Part shown: positions 44,472 through 52,907 of the stretch, one piece after another
How positions within the stretch are numbered: the stretch's first letter is position 1
Layout: each line of letters starts with the position of its first letter
NCBI RefSeq assembly: GCF_900102545.1
Contig: NZ_FNBN01000001.1
Coordinates: forward strand, 346,758 to 410,757
DNA length: 64,000 nt
Direction: 5' to 3'
Source of the DNA: Chitinophaga filiformis
GTDB taxonomy: Bacteria; Bacteroidota; Bacteroidia; Chitinophagales; Chitinophagaceae
Made by a program: the position numbers and the translations under genes
Notes under the pieces: generated by a model
What the model was told of the DNA's origin: nothing
Databases searched by the model: none
Seen by the model: the letters and a program-made list of their open reading frames with translations, nothing else

Positions 44472-47400
44472 TTAGAAGCTGGCGTTTAAGCTGAAACCAT
44501 AGCTACGGGTAGCACCGGAAGAACCTTCATCGATACCCTGTTTTAACCAGCTACCACCCATTGGCGCTTCAGGATCAAGATTCTTCATCGTTCTGTAAAC
44601 GTACAGGAGGTTTCTTCCTATCAGTGACAGACGCAGGCTCTGTAAGTGAAGCTTAGCTGCTGTTCCTTTTGGAACGGTGTAACCCAGTACCAGCTCGCGC
44701 AGTTTTGCGTAGTCGTTCTTTTGTACAGCCGGTTCGTTCCAGGATTGAGAATCATCATCAAACATATTCACGTAGTAATATCCTGCCTGAATGAGTTTGG
44801 TGTTTGGCTGACCATCTTCAGTTACACCTTTCAGGATCATACCATCATGATACAGCGGTCCATTTGGAGGAACAGAGGTGTGACTTGGAAGCTGCACCAT
44901 CTGACCAGCAGTATTAATATAATAAGGGATACCACCGTGTTCTTCATCACGTCCTTCCAGTGTGCTCTTGAACATACCTCCACCGGTCTGATATTTCAGC
45001 GGTGTAGATACGATCTTTCCACCGAAACGGTAGTCGATCATGAAGTCCAGTGTCAGGTTATGATAGCTGATAGTGTTCGCGAAACCACCTACGATGCTTG
45101 GCAGCAGGTTACCTACTTTCTGATATTTCGTCTCGTCAATAGCATAAACCCCATCAGAGTTGATCACGAAGTTACCCTTGCCATCTGTTTTGCGAGGATA
45201 CATATAGATGTTACCGATCGGCTGACCCTTTTCAGCTACCACTTTGAGGGCGTTCCTTGCTGCGTACAGCATAACGATCTGGTTTACACCTGGTGTCAGT
45301 GCTTCAACACTGGATGTATTTGTAGCGAAGTTCAGACGGGTGTTCCATTTGATGATCCTTGACACAGGTGTAGCGCTCAATGCAACCTCCAGACCTTTAC
45401 TGTGCAATTCACCTACGTTGGTGATCCTTGTGTTCGCACCATTACTTACTGCAACGTTCAAACGCATCAAGAGGTCAGTTACACGGCTGTCATAGTAAGA
45501 GATGTCTACACCCAGACGGTTATTGAGCATTTTCACTTCCGTACCGAGTTCCAGTTCTTTCTTCTTCTCTGACTTCAGGGCTTCGTTACCATAGTTGTTC
45601 TGAGCGATCAGCAGTGGTACGGAACCTTTCACAGAAGAAACCGGTTTCTGCGTATAAGTTACGTTCGACTCAAACGGAGGAGGAGCGTTACCTACGAGAC
45701 CGTAAGAAGCACGTACCTTACCATAAGAGAAGATAGTTGGCAGATGGAAAGCTTCAGTGAAGATGAAGCTCGTGTTCACTGATGGATAGAAGTAACTGTT
45801 GTTACCGGAAGGGAGCGTTGATGAATACTCCTGACGGGCAGTACCTTCCAGGAATAAGTAGTTCATATAGCTCAGGTTCATGATACCCAGGTAAGCGTAT
45901 TTAAACGCTCCGCTACGTTGTTCTGAAGTATTCTGAACATTGTAGGAGTTGTTGATACTGAACCAGTTTGCAGTAACCAGACCACCGTTGGTAGATGAGT
46001 TCTGATCGCTGTAAGTTTCTTTACGTGTTTGCAGACCAGCACTGAAAGAGTAACCAAATTTCCTTGTTTCCTCATCTCTTGCGAAGGTCAGCAACTGGTC
46101 GCTATAGAAGATAGAATAACGTCCTTTTGCTACTGCATACTGACCGGTGCTGGTTCCTTCATTGAACGCGATAGGATACTCATTGAATTTCTTGGTTTCA
46201 ATGTTGATGCTTGTGAAGTCATTACCTACCCTGGTACGGAATTTCAGTCCTTTTGCCAGGTCAACGTTCAATGTTACGCTGGATAATAAACGGTCCTGCT
46301 TTTCAATCTCCTGGTTACGCAGCTGATACCACAGGAAGTTCAGTACTTCTGACGGACGGATGTTGTATTTCAATGCCTCATCAGGATTCCACTGTGGTTT
46401 ATCATATGGTACCCATTTGTATCCTTTGGAAGTTTTGAACTTGTCAAAGATGATACCCATATCTTCCGCACGGGAGAAGAACCCGTTATAATCGTTGAAG
46501 ATACGCGCCATCTGCATCGGACGGTTGGTGATCTTTGTATTTACATAACCACCTACAACATCCAGGCTGATCTTGTTATGCAGCTTGATGGTACTGTTCA
46601 GGTTGAAGGTGTTACGCTGCTGATTACCGCCTATCTGAATACCTTTGTAGTCGTTACGGGTATAAGAGAAACGATAATTCGCTTTTTCTGTCATGTTCGA
46701 AAGGGATACATTCAAATTTGAATTGTATCCCTTCTGAAAGAGTTGTTTATAGTTGTCGGGTTGGGGTGAATAAGGATGCATACTACCATCCCACCAGGGA
46801 ACCATGCGTCCGTCCATCTTTGGACCAAACTGGCCCCAGGCTCTGAAGTAAGGTCTTACTGTTCCATCAGTTCCGATGGGAACCCAACCGGCAGCGTTCG
46901 TATTTGAACCGGCAGAAGTTCTGTCATAGCCCGGACCATACACGTTCTGATATTCAGGAGCGAAAGCGATTCTTTCTGCGGTATGTGAATAGTTCAGATC
47001 AACACCTAAACCTCTTCCTTTCATACCTTTCTTGGTAGTGATTACCACAACACCGCTCGCCGCATCAGAACCATACAGGGCGGTAGCACTTGCACCTTTC
47101 AATACGGTCAGGCTTTCAATGTCTGCAGGGTTGATATCCAGGATACCGTTACCACGGATACGTGGATCAGACCAGTAGTCAGCATTGTTTGTACCGGCAG
47201 CACCTTTTTCGTTGTTGTTCCTGATCTGCACACCATCTACTACATACAGCGGTTGCGTGTTGTAGTTGAGGGAGTTCACACCACGGATCTGTATATTCAC
47301 CGCACTGGTAGCACCACCGGGAGCAGTAGTGATCTTCACACCAGCTGCCTTACCATATAAGGCAGAGGCGAAGTTGGTGGCGCCAGCGGCAGTGATCTGT

Positions 47401-48095
47401 TCAGAAGTGATAGTACTTACTGCGTATCCGAGAGCCTTTTGCTCTCTCTTGATACCCAGTGCAGTTACTACCACTTCATTCATCATTTTTTCATTAGGCT
47501 GCAGTGTAATAGTGATAGCGGTTTTACCATTTACAGGAATTTCCTGTGTTTTAAAACCTACATAAGACACTAACAATACTGCGTCATCCGGAACGCTAAT
47601 GGTAAATGCACCATTTTCATCCGTTGCTCCCCCATCAGAAGTCCCTTTGATCTTTACAGAAGCTCCGATCAAAGCCTCACCAGTCTGGTCTAATACCTTA
47701 CCGGTAACTTTTATCGCTTTCAGCTGAGCACCTTTCGGCATGATAACGATCAGATTGTTGGACAGTTCCTGGTAAGTAAAACCGGAATTGTTCAATATCA
47801 GATCCATTACTGTAGTGATCTGTGCGTCTTTTACGTTAATATCTACTTTATTGTCACTCGGAATGTTCCTGTTGCTGAACATGAAACGGTAGTCACTCTG
47901 ACTTTCAATAACAGTCAGCACCTTCTTGAATTCAACGTCACGGAGGTTAAGAGTGAGTTTGGTTGAAGCGCGGGAACCCGCCAGTACATTCAGACTCATG
48001 GTAAGCATTAGTCCTAGTACTAAATTCATAAGTAGCATTGGCTTTAAAAGCCCGTAAGGGATCTTTACGCCCCTGGGGCGTAGGATAAACGTCAT
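44472..48095 (-). CDS. SusC/RagA transporter with STN signalling domain (PUL 2)
   Basis: A 1207-residue outer-membrane transporter. After the signal segment (residues 17-42) comes an STN domain (KLTLNLRDVEFKKVLTVIES, INVKDAQITTVMDLILNN), then CarboxypepD_reg-like (ITGKVLDQTGEALIGASVKI-type), plug (NEVVVTALGIKREQKALGYA) and barrel ending in SLNASF. STN domains contact FecR-like anti-sigma proteins and pass on substrate capture. The FecR and ECF sigma genes lie just upstream, so this is a substrate-sensing transporter. The first ATG is kept; M20 is an alternative. Confidence 0.95.
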   Translation of the reverse strand: MTFILRPRGVKIPYGLLKPMLLMNLVLGLMLTMSLNVLAGSRASTKLTLNLRDVEFKKVLTVIESQSDYRFMFSNRNIPSDNKVDINVKDAQITTVMDLILNNSGFTYQELSNNLIVIMPKGAQLKAIKVTGKVLDQTGEALIGASVKIKGTSDGGATDENGAFTISVPDDAVLLVSYVGFKTQEIPVNGKTAITITLQPNEKMMNEVVVTALGIKREQKALGYAVSTITSEQITAAGATNFASALYGKAAGVKITTAPGGATSAVNIQIRGVNSLNYNTQPLYVVDGVQIRNNNEKGAAGTNNADYWSDPRIRGNGILDINPADIESLTVLKGASATALYGSDAASGVVVITTKKGMKGRGLGVDLNYSHTAERIAFAPEYQNVYGPGYDRTSAGSNTNAAGWVPIGTDGTVRPYFRAWGQFGPKMDGRMVPWWDGSMHPYSPQPDNYKQLFQKGYNSNLNVSLSNMTEKANYRFSYTRNDYKGIQIGGNQQRNTFNLNSTIKLHNKISLDVVGGYVNTKITNRPMQMARIFNDYNGFFSRAEDMGIIFDKFKTSKGYKWVPYDKPQWNPDEALKYNIRPSEVLNFLWYQLRNQEIEKQDRLLSSVTLNVDLAKGLKFRTRVGNDFTSINIETKKFNEYPIAFNEGTSTGQYAVAKGRYSIFYSDQLLTFARDEETRKFGYSFSAGLQTRKETYSDQNSSTNGGLVTANWFSINNSYNVQNTSEQRSGAFKYAYLGIMNLSYMNYLFLEGTARQEYSSTLPSGNNSYFYPSVNTSFIFTEAFHLPTIFSYGKVRASYGLVGNAPPPFESNVTYTQKPVSSVKGSVPLLIAQNNYGNEALKSEKKKELELGTEVKMLNNRLGVDISYYDSRVTDLLMRLNVAVSNGANTRITNVGELHSKGLEVALSATPVSRIIKWNTRLNFATNTSSVEALTPGVNQIVMLYAARNALKVVAEKGQPIGNIYMYPRKTDGKGNFVINSDGVYAIDETKYQKVGNLLPSIVGGFANTISYHNLTLDFMIDYRFGGKIVSTPLKYQTGGGMFKSTLEGRDEEHGGIPYYINTAGQMVQLPSHTSVPPNGPLYHDGMILKGVTEDGQPNTKLIQAGYYYVNMFDDDSQSWNEPAVQKNDYAKLRELVLGYTVPKGTAAKLHLQSLRLSLIGRNLLYVYRTMKNLDPEAPMGGSWLKQGIDEGSSGATRSYGFSLNASF

Positions 48096-48408
48096 AACTT
48101 AGATGTTAAGGGTGATTAAAGTCTTTCAAAATGTCAGGATTCTTTCAAAAAACCATTCATTCAAGGATATAAGTTTCTTGCCGGCAGGTACCATTTAAGA
48201 ACGGTCCCTGCTTTATCTAGTAGTAGTCGATCTCTTTTCCCATAGACAAAATTTTAGGCGTTAATACTTTGTTTCTGGTGAAATGAACGAGCGAATACAT
48301 ACGGTGTAATCATAGACATAGGTATCGGCTGCATAGGGTTCTCATCTCACCTTTCAATGTTTGAAAGGATAATTTTTATCGTTTTTTTCTTCTTCCGTAC
48401 TTTCCTGA
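48096..48408. other. Control region between FecR and the STN-SusC gene
   Basis: These 313 bases hold no open frame of note. The octamer CTTTCAAA occurs at 48123-48130 and 48142-48149, and the same word forms a dyad CCTTTCAA/TTGAAAGG at 48350-48368 with a 3-base spacer. It probably holds the ECF-dependent promoter of the SusC/SusD unit. No exact TAnnTTTG box was seen in the minus direction. Confidence 0.5.
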
Positions 48409-49455
48409 TTAATATATCACAATCGTCGAATCTTCTATTCTGTAACTGAAGTTTTCCGTGAGGTGCAGTGCGTTGAATGCTTCCGCCACTGTTTCTCCCT
48501 CGAGGATACCGGTAAACCTCAGCTGCTTCATGCCATTCCGGTTAAAACGGATACTGACATTATACCAGCGTTCCATTCTCCTGGCAAGTGTTTCAAAATC
48601 TTCATCCTGGAAAACCAGCTTATTCTGTAACCAGGATGTTTCCATGATCACTGTGTCCTTTTGCTGGAAGTAAGTCAGCGTAGTTAATGCAGGCGCATCT
48701 TTCAGACTTACTGACTTCTTTTTCTTAGGATCGTCATTGTTTACGACCAGTTTCTGAGATGGTTTCAATACAATCTTTTCAGAAGGATTGTCTGTTACCG
48801 TTACTTCTATTGCCCCTTTCAACAGTGTTGCTTCTGCTGATGTTTCGTTAGGATAGGATTTTACGTTGAAAGCTGTACCCAACACTTTGATATCCATGTT
48901 ATTGGCATGAATGATGAATGGCTTCTGTGCATCGCTGTGCACATCAAAGAAAGCCTCACCTGTCAGATATACTTCACGGCTTTCCTGCGGGAAATTAGCA
49001 GCATATTCCAGCTTACTATCCGCATTCAGCGTAACCCGCGTGCCGTCCTCCATCATAAAGGTGGATTTCTCCCCTTTGGAGGTGTACTTAGCTACAAGCG
49101 GTTCATGCAGTGAGTTGTAAAAGTACACGCCGGCGGTGATCAGGAGCGCTACCGCAGCAGCAGCACCAGATATCCATACCAGGCGGCCTTTCCCGCGTAC
49201 TGGCGTCATCAGCGGCTCTATTACCGGCGTACCGGCTTCTTTCTCCAATTCACCGATACGCATTTGCACATTAGAAAAAAGTCTTCTGCTGTCAATATGA
49301 TCATGATGATTCTGGGCCCAGTACATGCGGAACAGTTCATACTGTCTTGCTAAGGCAGTATCCTCACTCATGATATGTTTCAGTTCCCGGCCTTCTTCAG
49401 GTGTTGAATCACCAGCCAGGTCCTTTATAACAATTTCAAAAAAACGTTCACTCAT
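48409..49455 (-). CDS. FecR-family anti-sigma factor (PUL 2)
   Basis: ATG 49455 gives 348 residues beginning MSERFFEIVIKDLAGDSTPE. The cytoplasmic N terminus binds the sigma factor, a membrane helix lies at about residues 96-113 (VWISGAAAAVALLITAGVYF), then the FecR domain (TSKGEKSTFMMEDGTRVTLN) and a C-terminal DUF4974 domain (LRFTGILEGETVAEAFNAL). It should release the ECF sigma factor when the STN-SusC protein binds its substrate. It lies 86 bases downstream of the sigma gene. Confidence 0.94.
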   Translation of the reverse strand: MSERFFEIVIKDLAGDSTPEEGRELKHIMSEDTALARQYELFRMYWAQNHHDHIDSRRLFSNVQMRIGELEKEAGTPVIEPLMTPVRGKGRLVWISGAAAAVALLITAGVYFYNSLHEPLVAKYTSKGEKSTFMMEDGTRVTLNADSKLEYAANFPQESREVYLTGEAFFDVHSDAQKPFIIHANNMDIKVLGTAFNVKSYPNETSAEATLLKGAIEVTVTDNPSEKIVLKPSQKLVVNNDDPKKKKSVSLKDAPALTTLTYFQQKDTVIMETSWLQNKLVFQDEDFETLARRMERWYNVSIRFNRNGMKQLRFTGILEGETVAEAFNALHLTENFSYRIEDSTIVIY

Positions 49456-49541
49456 TGTCCGATGGAATAACCCTTTGTATATAAGACAACATTTAGTACC
49501 TAATATGCTTACAAGGTTTAAAATTTTTTTTAACATATATA

Positions 49542-50189
49542 TTAAAGGGCATTACCCATAAATATTGATATTATCAGCAAGGTCGTTATAATACTATCGG
49601 TAATATTATCCGAGGCCTGCCTGCCCGCCTTTTTCAGATAAGGCTCCATGGCAACTGTCATCTTTTTCATAGCACGCAGCATCTGCGTATGTACGGTACG
49701 AGGGGATATATTCAGGATCTCAGCTACCTCCTTATATTTCATCCCATTTTCCTTTACCAGCCGGAATATAATGCTACACTGGCGGGGCAGAGAAGATATG
49801 GCCTGATCCATTCTGAAAAACAACTCTTTCTTTTCTAGTTCCATCTCCGGAGAGGCTGTATTGACCAGCTGAGTGCCTCCCTCATGATCGTCTATATTCA
49901 CCAGTTGAGTACTGGAAAAACGCTTATTATAATTCAATGCATGGTTCTTAACGGCAATAAAAAGGTACGTCTCAGGCTTGAGAACGTCCTTCATTTTCGC
50001 CCTGTCCATCCAGCATTTAACAAATACATCGGAAACTATCTCTTCCGCAACTTGTTGATAATGAACGTACATTGTGCAAAATTTAACGAGCCTTGGGTTT
50101 AATTCATGGAAAAAAACCTCAAATGATTTAGGATCGCTATCAACCGTGATGCGCTCCCATAGATCATTTATATTAACCTCCTTTTGCAT
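49542..50189 (-). CDS. ECF RNA polymerase sigma factor (PUL 2)
   Basis: A 215-residue ECF sigma-70 factor. Region 2 includes VAEEIVSDVFVKCWMDRAKM near residue 50, and region 4 ISSLPRQCSIIFRLVKENGM and VAEILNISPRTVHTQMLRAM. The region 4 helix-turn-helix and basic tail are complete, with a hydrophobic end (ITTLLIISIFM). It is the first gene of the unit sigma-FecR-SusC-SusD. It would direct transcription of the SusC/SusD genes once FecR is triggered. Confidence 0.94.
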   Translation of the reverse strand: MQKEVNINDLWERITVDSDPKSFEVFFHELNPRLVKFCTMYVHYQQVAEEIVSDVFVKCWMDRAKMKDVLKPETYLFIAVKNHALNYNKRFSSTQLVNIDDHEGGTQLVNTASPEMELEKKELFFRMDQAISSLPRQCSIIFRLVKENGMKYKEVAEILNISPRTVHTQMLRAMKKMTVAMEPYLKKAGRQASDNITDSIITTLLIISIFMGNAL

Positions 50190-50334
50190 TCTAACTTTTC
50201 ATTATATTTCAGACAGCAATGTAGTAAAAGTATATGGCAAATAAAAATAATAAAACTTTCTGAATTAATTATTTATAATATATATTATCTGCCATACATT
50301 AGAAAAACAGGGGGTATTGCACGGCAATAAAAAA

Positions 50335-50358
50335 CCCGTCCTGCTTACGCAGAACGGG
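50335..50358 (-). terminator. Intrinsic terminator of the ferritin gene
   Basis: On the minus strand CCCGTTCTGC-GTAA-GCAGGACGGG forms a 10-bp stem with one mismatch, followed by a TTTTTTATT tract, 23 bases after the ferritin stop. Confidence 0.88.
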
Positions 50359-50381
50359 CACATAAATATCTGTAAATCAAT

Positions 50382-50879
50382 TTATTGCTGTTCCATTGTC
50401 ATGATATCACGGTCAAACAGGTATAAACCGCTCTTATCATCCCCGATCAGCTCGAGCTTGTCATTACATTCCCTGGCCAGCCGTTCTTCCTCAATCTGCT
50501 CATTTACATACCATTGCAGAAAATTGTGGGTAGCGTAGTCCTTTTCCTGTAATGCAATATCCACCAGCTCGTTAATACCCTCACTCACTTTTACCTCATG
50601 GGCAAACAACTCCTCAAACGCCTTTTTCAGAGATACAAAGGTCAGGATAGGTTGGTCCAATGCCGGTATCACCGCAAAACCACCCCTCTCGTTAATATAA
50701 TGGATCAGCTTCAGCATATGGAAACGCTCCTCATCGCTGTGCTTGAAGAAAAACTTTGTTACGCCTTTCAGACCAGGCTGTATATCCGCCCAGCTGCCCA
50801 TTGCCAGATAAGCCTGGGAAGACTGCGCTTCCATTACTACCTGACGGTTCAGGGCTTCCTGCATTCTTTGTGACAACAT
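50382..50879 (-). CDS. ftnA: Ferritin
   Basis: ATG 50879 gives 165 residues beginning MLSQRMQEALNRQ; the longer frame to 51017 is not ferritin-like. The diiron ligands are visible: E in VVMEAQSSQAYLAMG, E-x-x-H in HSDEERFHMLKL, and E and Q in later helices (ELFAHEVKVSEGINE and QWYVNEQIEEERLA). It is a non-haem bacterial ferritin storing iron in a 24-mer. A cupin gene lies 100 bases upstream on the same strand, and a strong terminator follows. The symbol is given by family. Confidence 0.94.
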   Translation of the reverse strand: MLSQRMQEALNRQVVMEAQSSQAYLAMGSWADIQPGLKGVTKFFFKHSDEERFHMLKLIHYINERGGFAVIPALDQPILTFVSLKKAFEELFAHEVKVSEGINELVDIALQEKDYATHNFLQWYVNEQIEEERLARECNDKLELIGDDKSGLYLFDRDIMTMEQQ

Positions 50880-50979
50880 GTTATTTGCTTTTAGGGTGAA
50901 GAATTGAACAGAATAAATGTACTGATTTTCCAGAGCCCGCTGAAATATAAACAGCTCCTCATCATTGGAAATCACCGCA

Positions 50980-51309
50980 TTACTTAATAAAATCCTCTCT
51001 GTGCGGACTAAACACATCTATCAGCACACCCGGCTCCAGGCACAGGGCGCCATGCACTACATGCGGCGGAATGTAATAGGCATCTCCCGCCTTCAGAACC
51101 CTTTTCTCCCCATCAATCGTGATCTCAAACACCCCGCTTTCCACATGGGAGATCTGTGAGTGGTAGTGCTCATGTAAGGCGCCTACCGCCCCTTTCTGAA
51201 ATTCCACTTTTACCAGCATCAGCTGCTCATTATAGGCCATTACCTTCCTGCGGATGCCCGGGTCAGGCGTTTCCCATTGAATATCTTTGTCTTCTATAAA
51301 AGGGTTCAT
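50980..51309 (-). CDS. Small cupin protein
   Basis: A 109-residue single-domain cupin. Motif 1 is ALHEHYHSQISHVESGVFEI, motif 2 GDAYYIPPHVVHGA. The three histidines and glutamate that bind metal are present (H-E-H-Y-H and the H of VVHGA). Such cupins are dioxygenases, isomerases or sugar-binding proteins, and small ones like this are often linked to pectin or uronate breakdown (KdgF-like). It lies in front of the ferritin gene without an obvious terminator between. Confidence 0.9.
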   Translation of the reverse strand: MNPFIEDKDIQWETPDPGIRRKVMAYNEQLMLVKVEFQKGAVGALHEHYHSQISHVESGVFEITIDGEKRVLKAGDAYYIPPHVVHGALCLEPGVLIDVFSPHREDFIK

Positions 51310-51371
51310 ATCGGGTTTATTTTTCCGTATTAAAAGCCTCCAGGACCATCGGCTGTAAACTATCTGAAAAT

Positions 51372-51477
51372 AAATAGCCCATAGCTTACCGGCCCTGTCG
51401 CGGGTTATTTAGCTTACCAATTTAATCATTGATCTGCTAATAACGGCACAACAATTTCGATCTGCTATGGGCTATTT
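51372..51477. repeat. Long-range 14-bp inverted repeat
   Basis: AAATAGCCCATAGC (51372-51385) and GCTATGGGCTATTT (51464-51477) are perfect 14-bp arms separated by 78 bases. The inner part is GC-rich on the left (CCGGCCCTGTCGCGGG). It lies 16 bases after the stop of the TlpA-like gene. It may be an extended terminator, or a small structured RNA. No T run of good length follows. Confidence 0.6.
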
Positions 51478-51493
51478 TATACTATTCAGAGAA

Positions 51494-52627
51494 TTATTTC
51501 AGTATTTCACTCAGGCGTTTATCCAGCTCCTCCCCTCTCAGGTTCTTAGCCACGATCTTCCCCTGAGGATCCAACAGGAAATTCTGTGGTACTGATCTTA
51601 CACCGTACATTTTTGCAACGGCATTATCCCAGTACTTCAGGTCAGATACATGCGTCCAGGTCAGGTTATCTTTATGGATGGCTTTCAGCCAGGCATCATG
51701 ACCATTGGGCTGATCCAGTGATACGCTCAGGATAGTGAACTGCTTGTCTTTGTGGTTGTTGTACGCTGCCACTACATTCGGATTTTCTGCACGGCAGGGG
51801 CCACACCAGGAAGCCCAGAAATCCACCAGTACATATTTACCACGGAAGTCCTTCAGGTTCACCGGTTTACCCAGTGTATCGTTCTGTGTGAACAGGGGCG
51901 CTTCTGCACCAATAGCGGTCGACTTCCAGCTATTCAGCAGTTTTGCATATTCCTGTCCGTTCTTGCTACTTTTCACTTTAGGATCCAGGCTGTTATACAT
52001 AGACTCTATCTGTCCCACATCGTCCGGCATCCCGCCAGAATATTGCTGTAAAGCATCCAGGCTGATAATGGATTTAGGATTGTTTTTCACGAAATCCACA
52101 TAAATGGCCTTTTCCTGTTTGCGGATATCCTCAACTTTCTGGTCGAGGTACTGACGGAATTCCAGGGAGCCCCGTTTTTCTTCATCGGCTGCCATATATT
52201 CAGCATTCAGTTGACCGAAAAGCGCTCCTACCGGTTTCAACGCTTCCTGTAAGCGCTGATTATCAGTATTCACCTGAGAGCCTGCGAAAGTGGCCTTCTG
52301 AACAGAGTCAGGGCTGGTCATGGTAATAGTCCCTTTTTCCACATAAAAGACGATCATGTCACGGGCTCTTGGGTCAGCCGGCGGATTGATGTGCTTCAGT
52401 ACCATCATGGCCTGGGAAGGACCATCCACTGTTCCCTTAAATTGAAATGTGCCGTCTTTTAACTCCGCAGAGTCTCTTACGTCAACTCCTCCGTTGCGGT
52501 AAACAAATTGGACTTTGGCAGGCGCGTTCCAGCTACCGATCTTGCCTTTCAGTACAAAATCCCCTTTCTGGGCTAACAAAATGCCTGGGGACAGCAGTAA
52601 TGTGAAGGCTGCTAATAATTGCTTCAT
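51494..52627 (-). CDS. TlpA/ResA-like thioredoxin with DUF4369 domain
   Basis: ATG 52627 gives 377 residues with a signal peptide (cleavage near GILLAQK); the longer frame has a non-homologous start. The N-terminal DUF4369-type beta domain covers about residues 20-110, a helical linker follows, and the C-terminal AhpC/TSA thioredoxin domain carries WASWCGPC near residue 268. Bacteroidota use many such periplasmic proteins as disulfide reductases in envelope protein or cytochrome maturation. Downstream of a large palindrome, upstream of the cupin. Confidence 0.92.
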   Translation of the reverse strand: MKQLLAAFTLLLSPGILLAQKGDFVLKGKIGSWNAPAKVQFVYRNGGVDVRDSAELKDGTFQFKGTVDGPSQAMMVLKHINPPADPRARDMIVFYVEKGTITMTSPDSVQKATFAGSQVNTDNQRLQEALKPVGALFGQLNAEYMAADEEKRGSLEFRQYLDQKVEDIRKQEKAIYVDFVKNNPKSIISLDALQQYSGGMPDDVGQIESMYNSLDPKVKSSKNGQEYAKLLNSWKSTAIGAEAPLFTQNDTLGKPVNLKDFRGKYVLVDFWASWCGPCRAENPNVVAAYNNHKDKQFTILSVSLDQPNGHDAWLKAIHKDNLTWTHVSDLKYWDNAVAKMYGVRSVPQNFLLDPQGKIVAKNLRGEELDKRLSEILK

Positions 52628-52746
52628 GCTTGGTTTGGTTTGATTTTTTACGAGTATCACTAAAAATAGTAAATAAAAGTGAACCCCGACCGCGCTGCGG
52701 GATGACCGGCAAAAAGACTGTATGAGCTCCCGGTATGAAAAGCATA

Positions 52747-52891
52747 CGATAGGCATACGACAAGTATACCATCTCCTACCTATAGGCTCATTACTATAGC
52801 ATTACAGGCACTGTTCTATAGCGATCGCTATAGAGCAGTGCCTGTAATGCTATAGTAATGAGCCTATAGGTTAAGGACCGTATGCCTGTCG
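52747..52891. repeat. 92-nt near-perfect palindrome with an outer dyad
   Basis: Bases 52779-52870 form a palindrome centred on GCGATCGC (52821-52828): 46 pairs with one T/G mismatch (52814/52835), no loop. Outside it, CGATAGGCATACG (52747-52759) and CGTATGCCTGTCG (52879-52891) pair again with one wobble. It lies between the end of the sugar porter gene and the start of the TlpA-like gene, both on the minus strand. It has no T run, so a plain terminator is unlikely. Confidence 0.92.
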
Positions 52892-52907
52892 TGTACTTAT
52901 TATAAGC

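Noticed and set aside
44646..45362. A 238-residue plus-strand frame
   Set aside because: Antisense to the STN-SusC gene, with a Cys/Ile/Val-rich product without family features.
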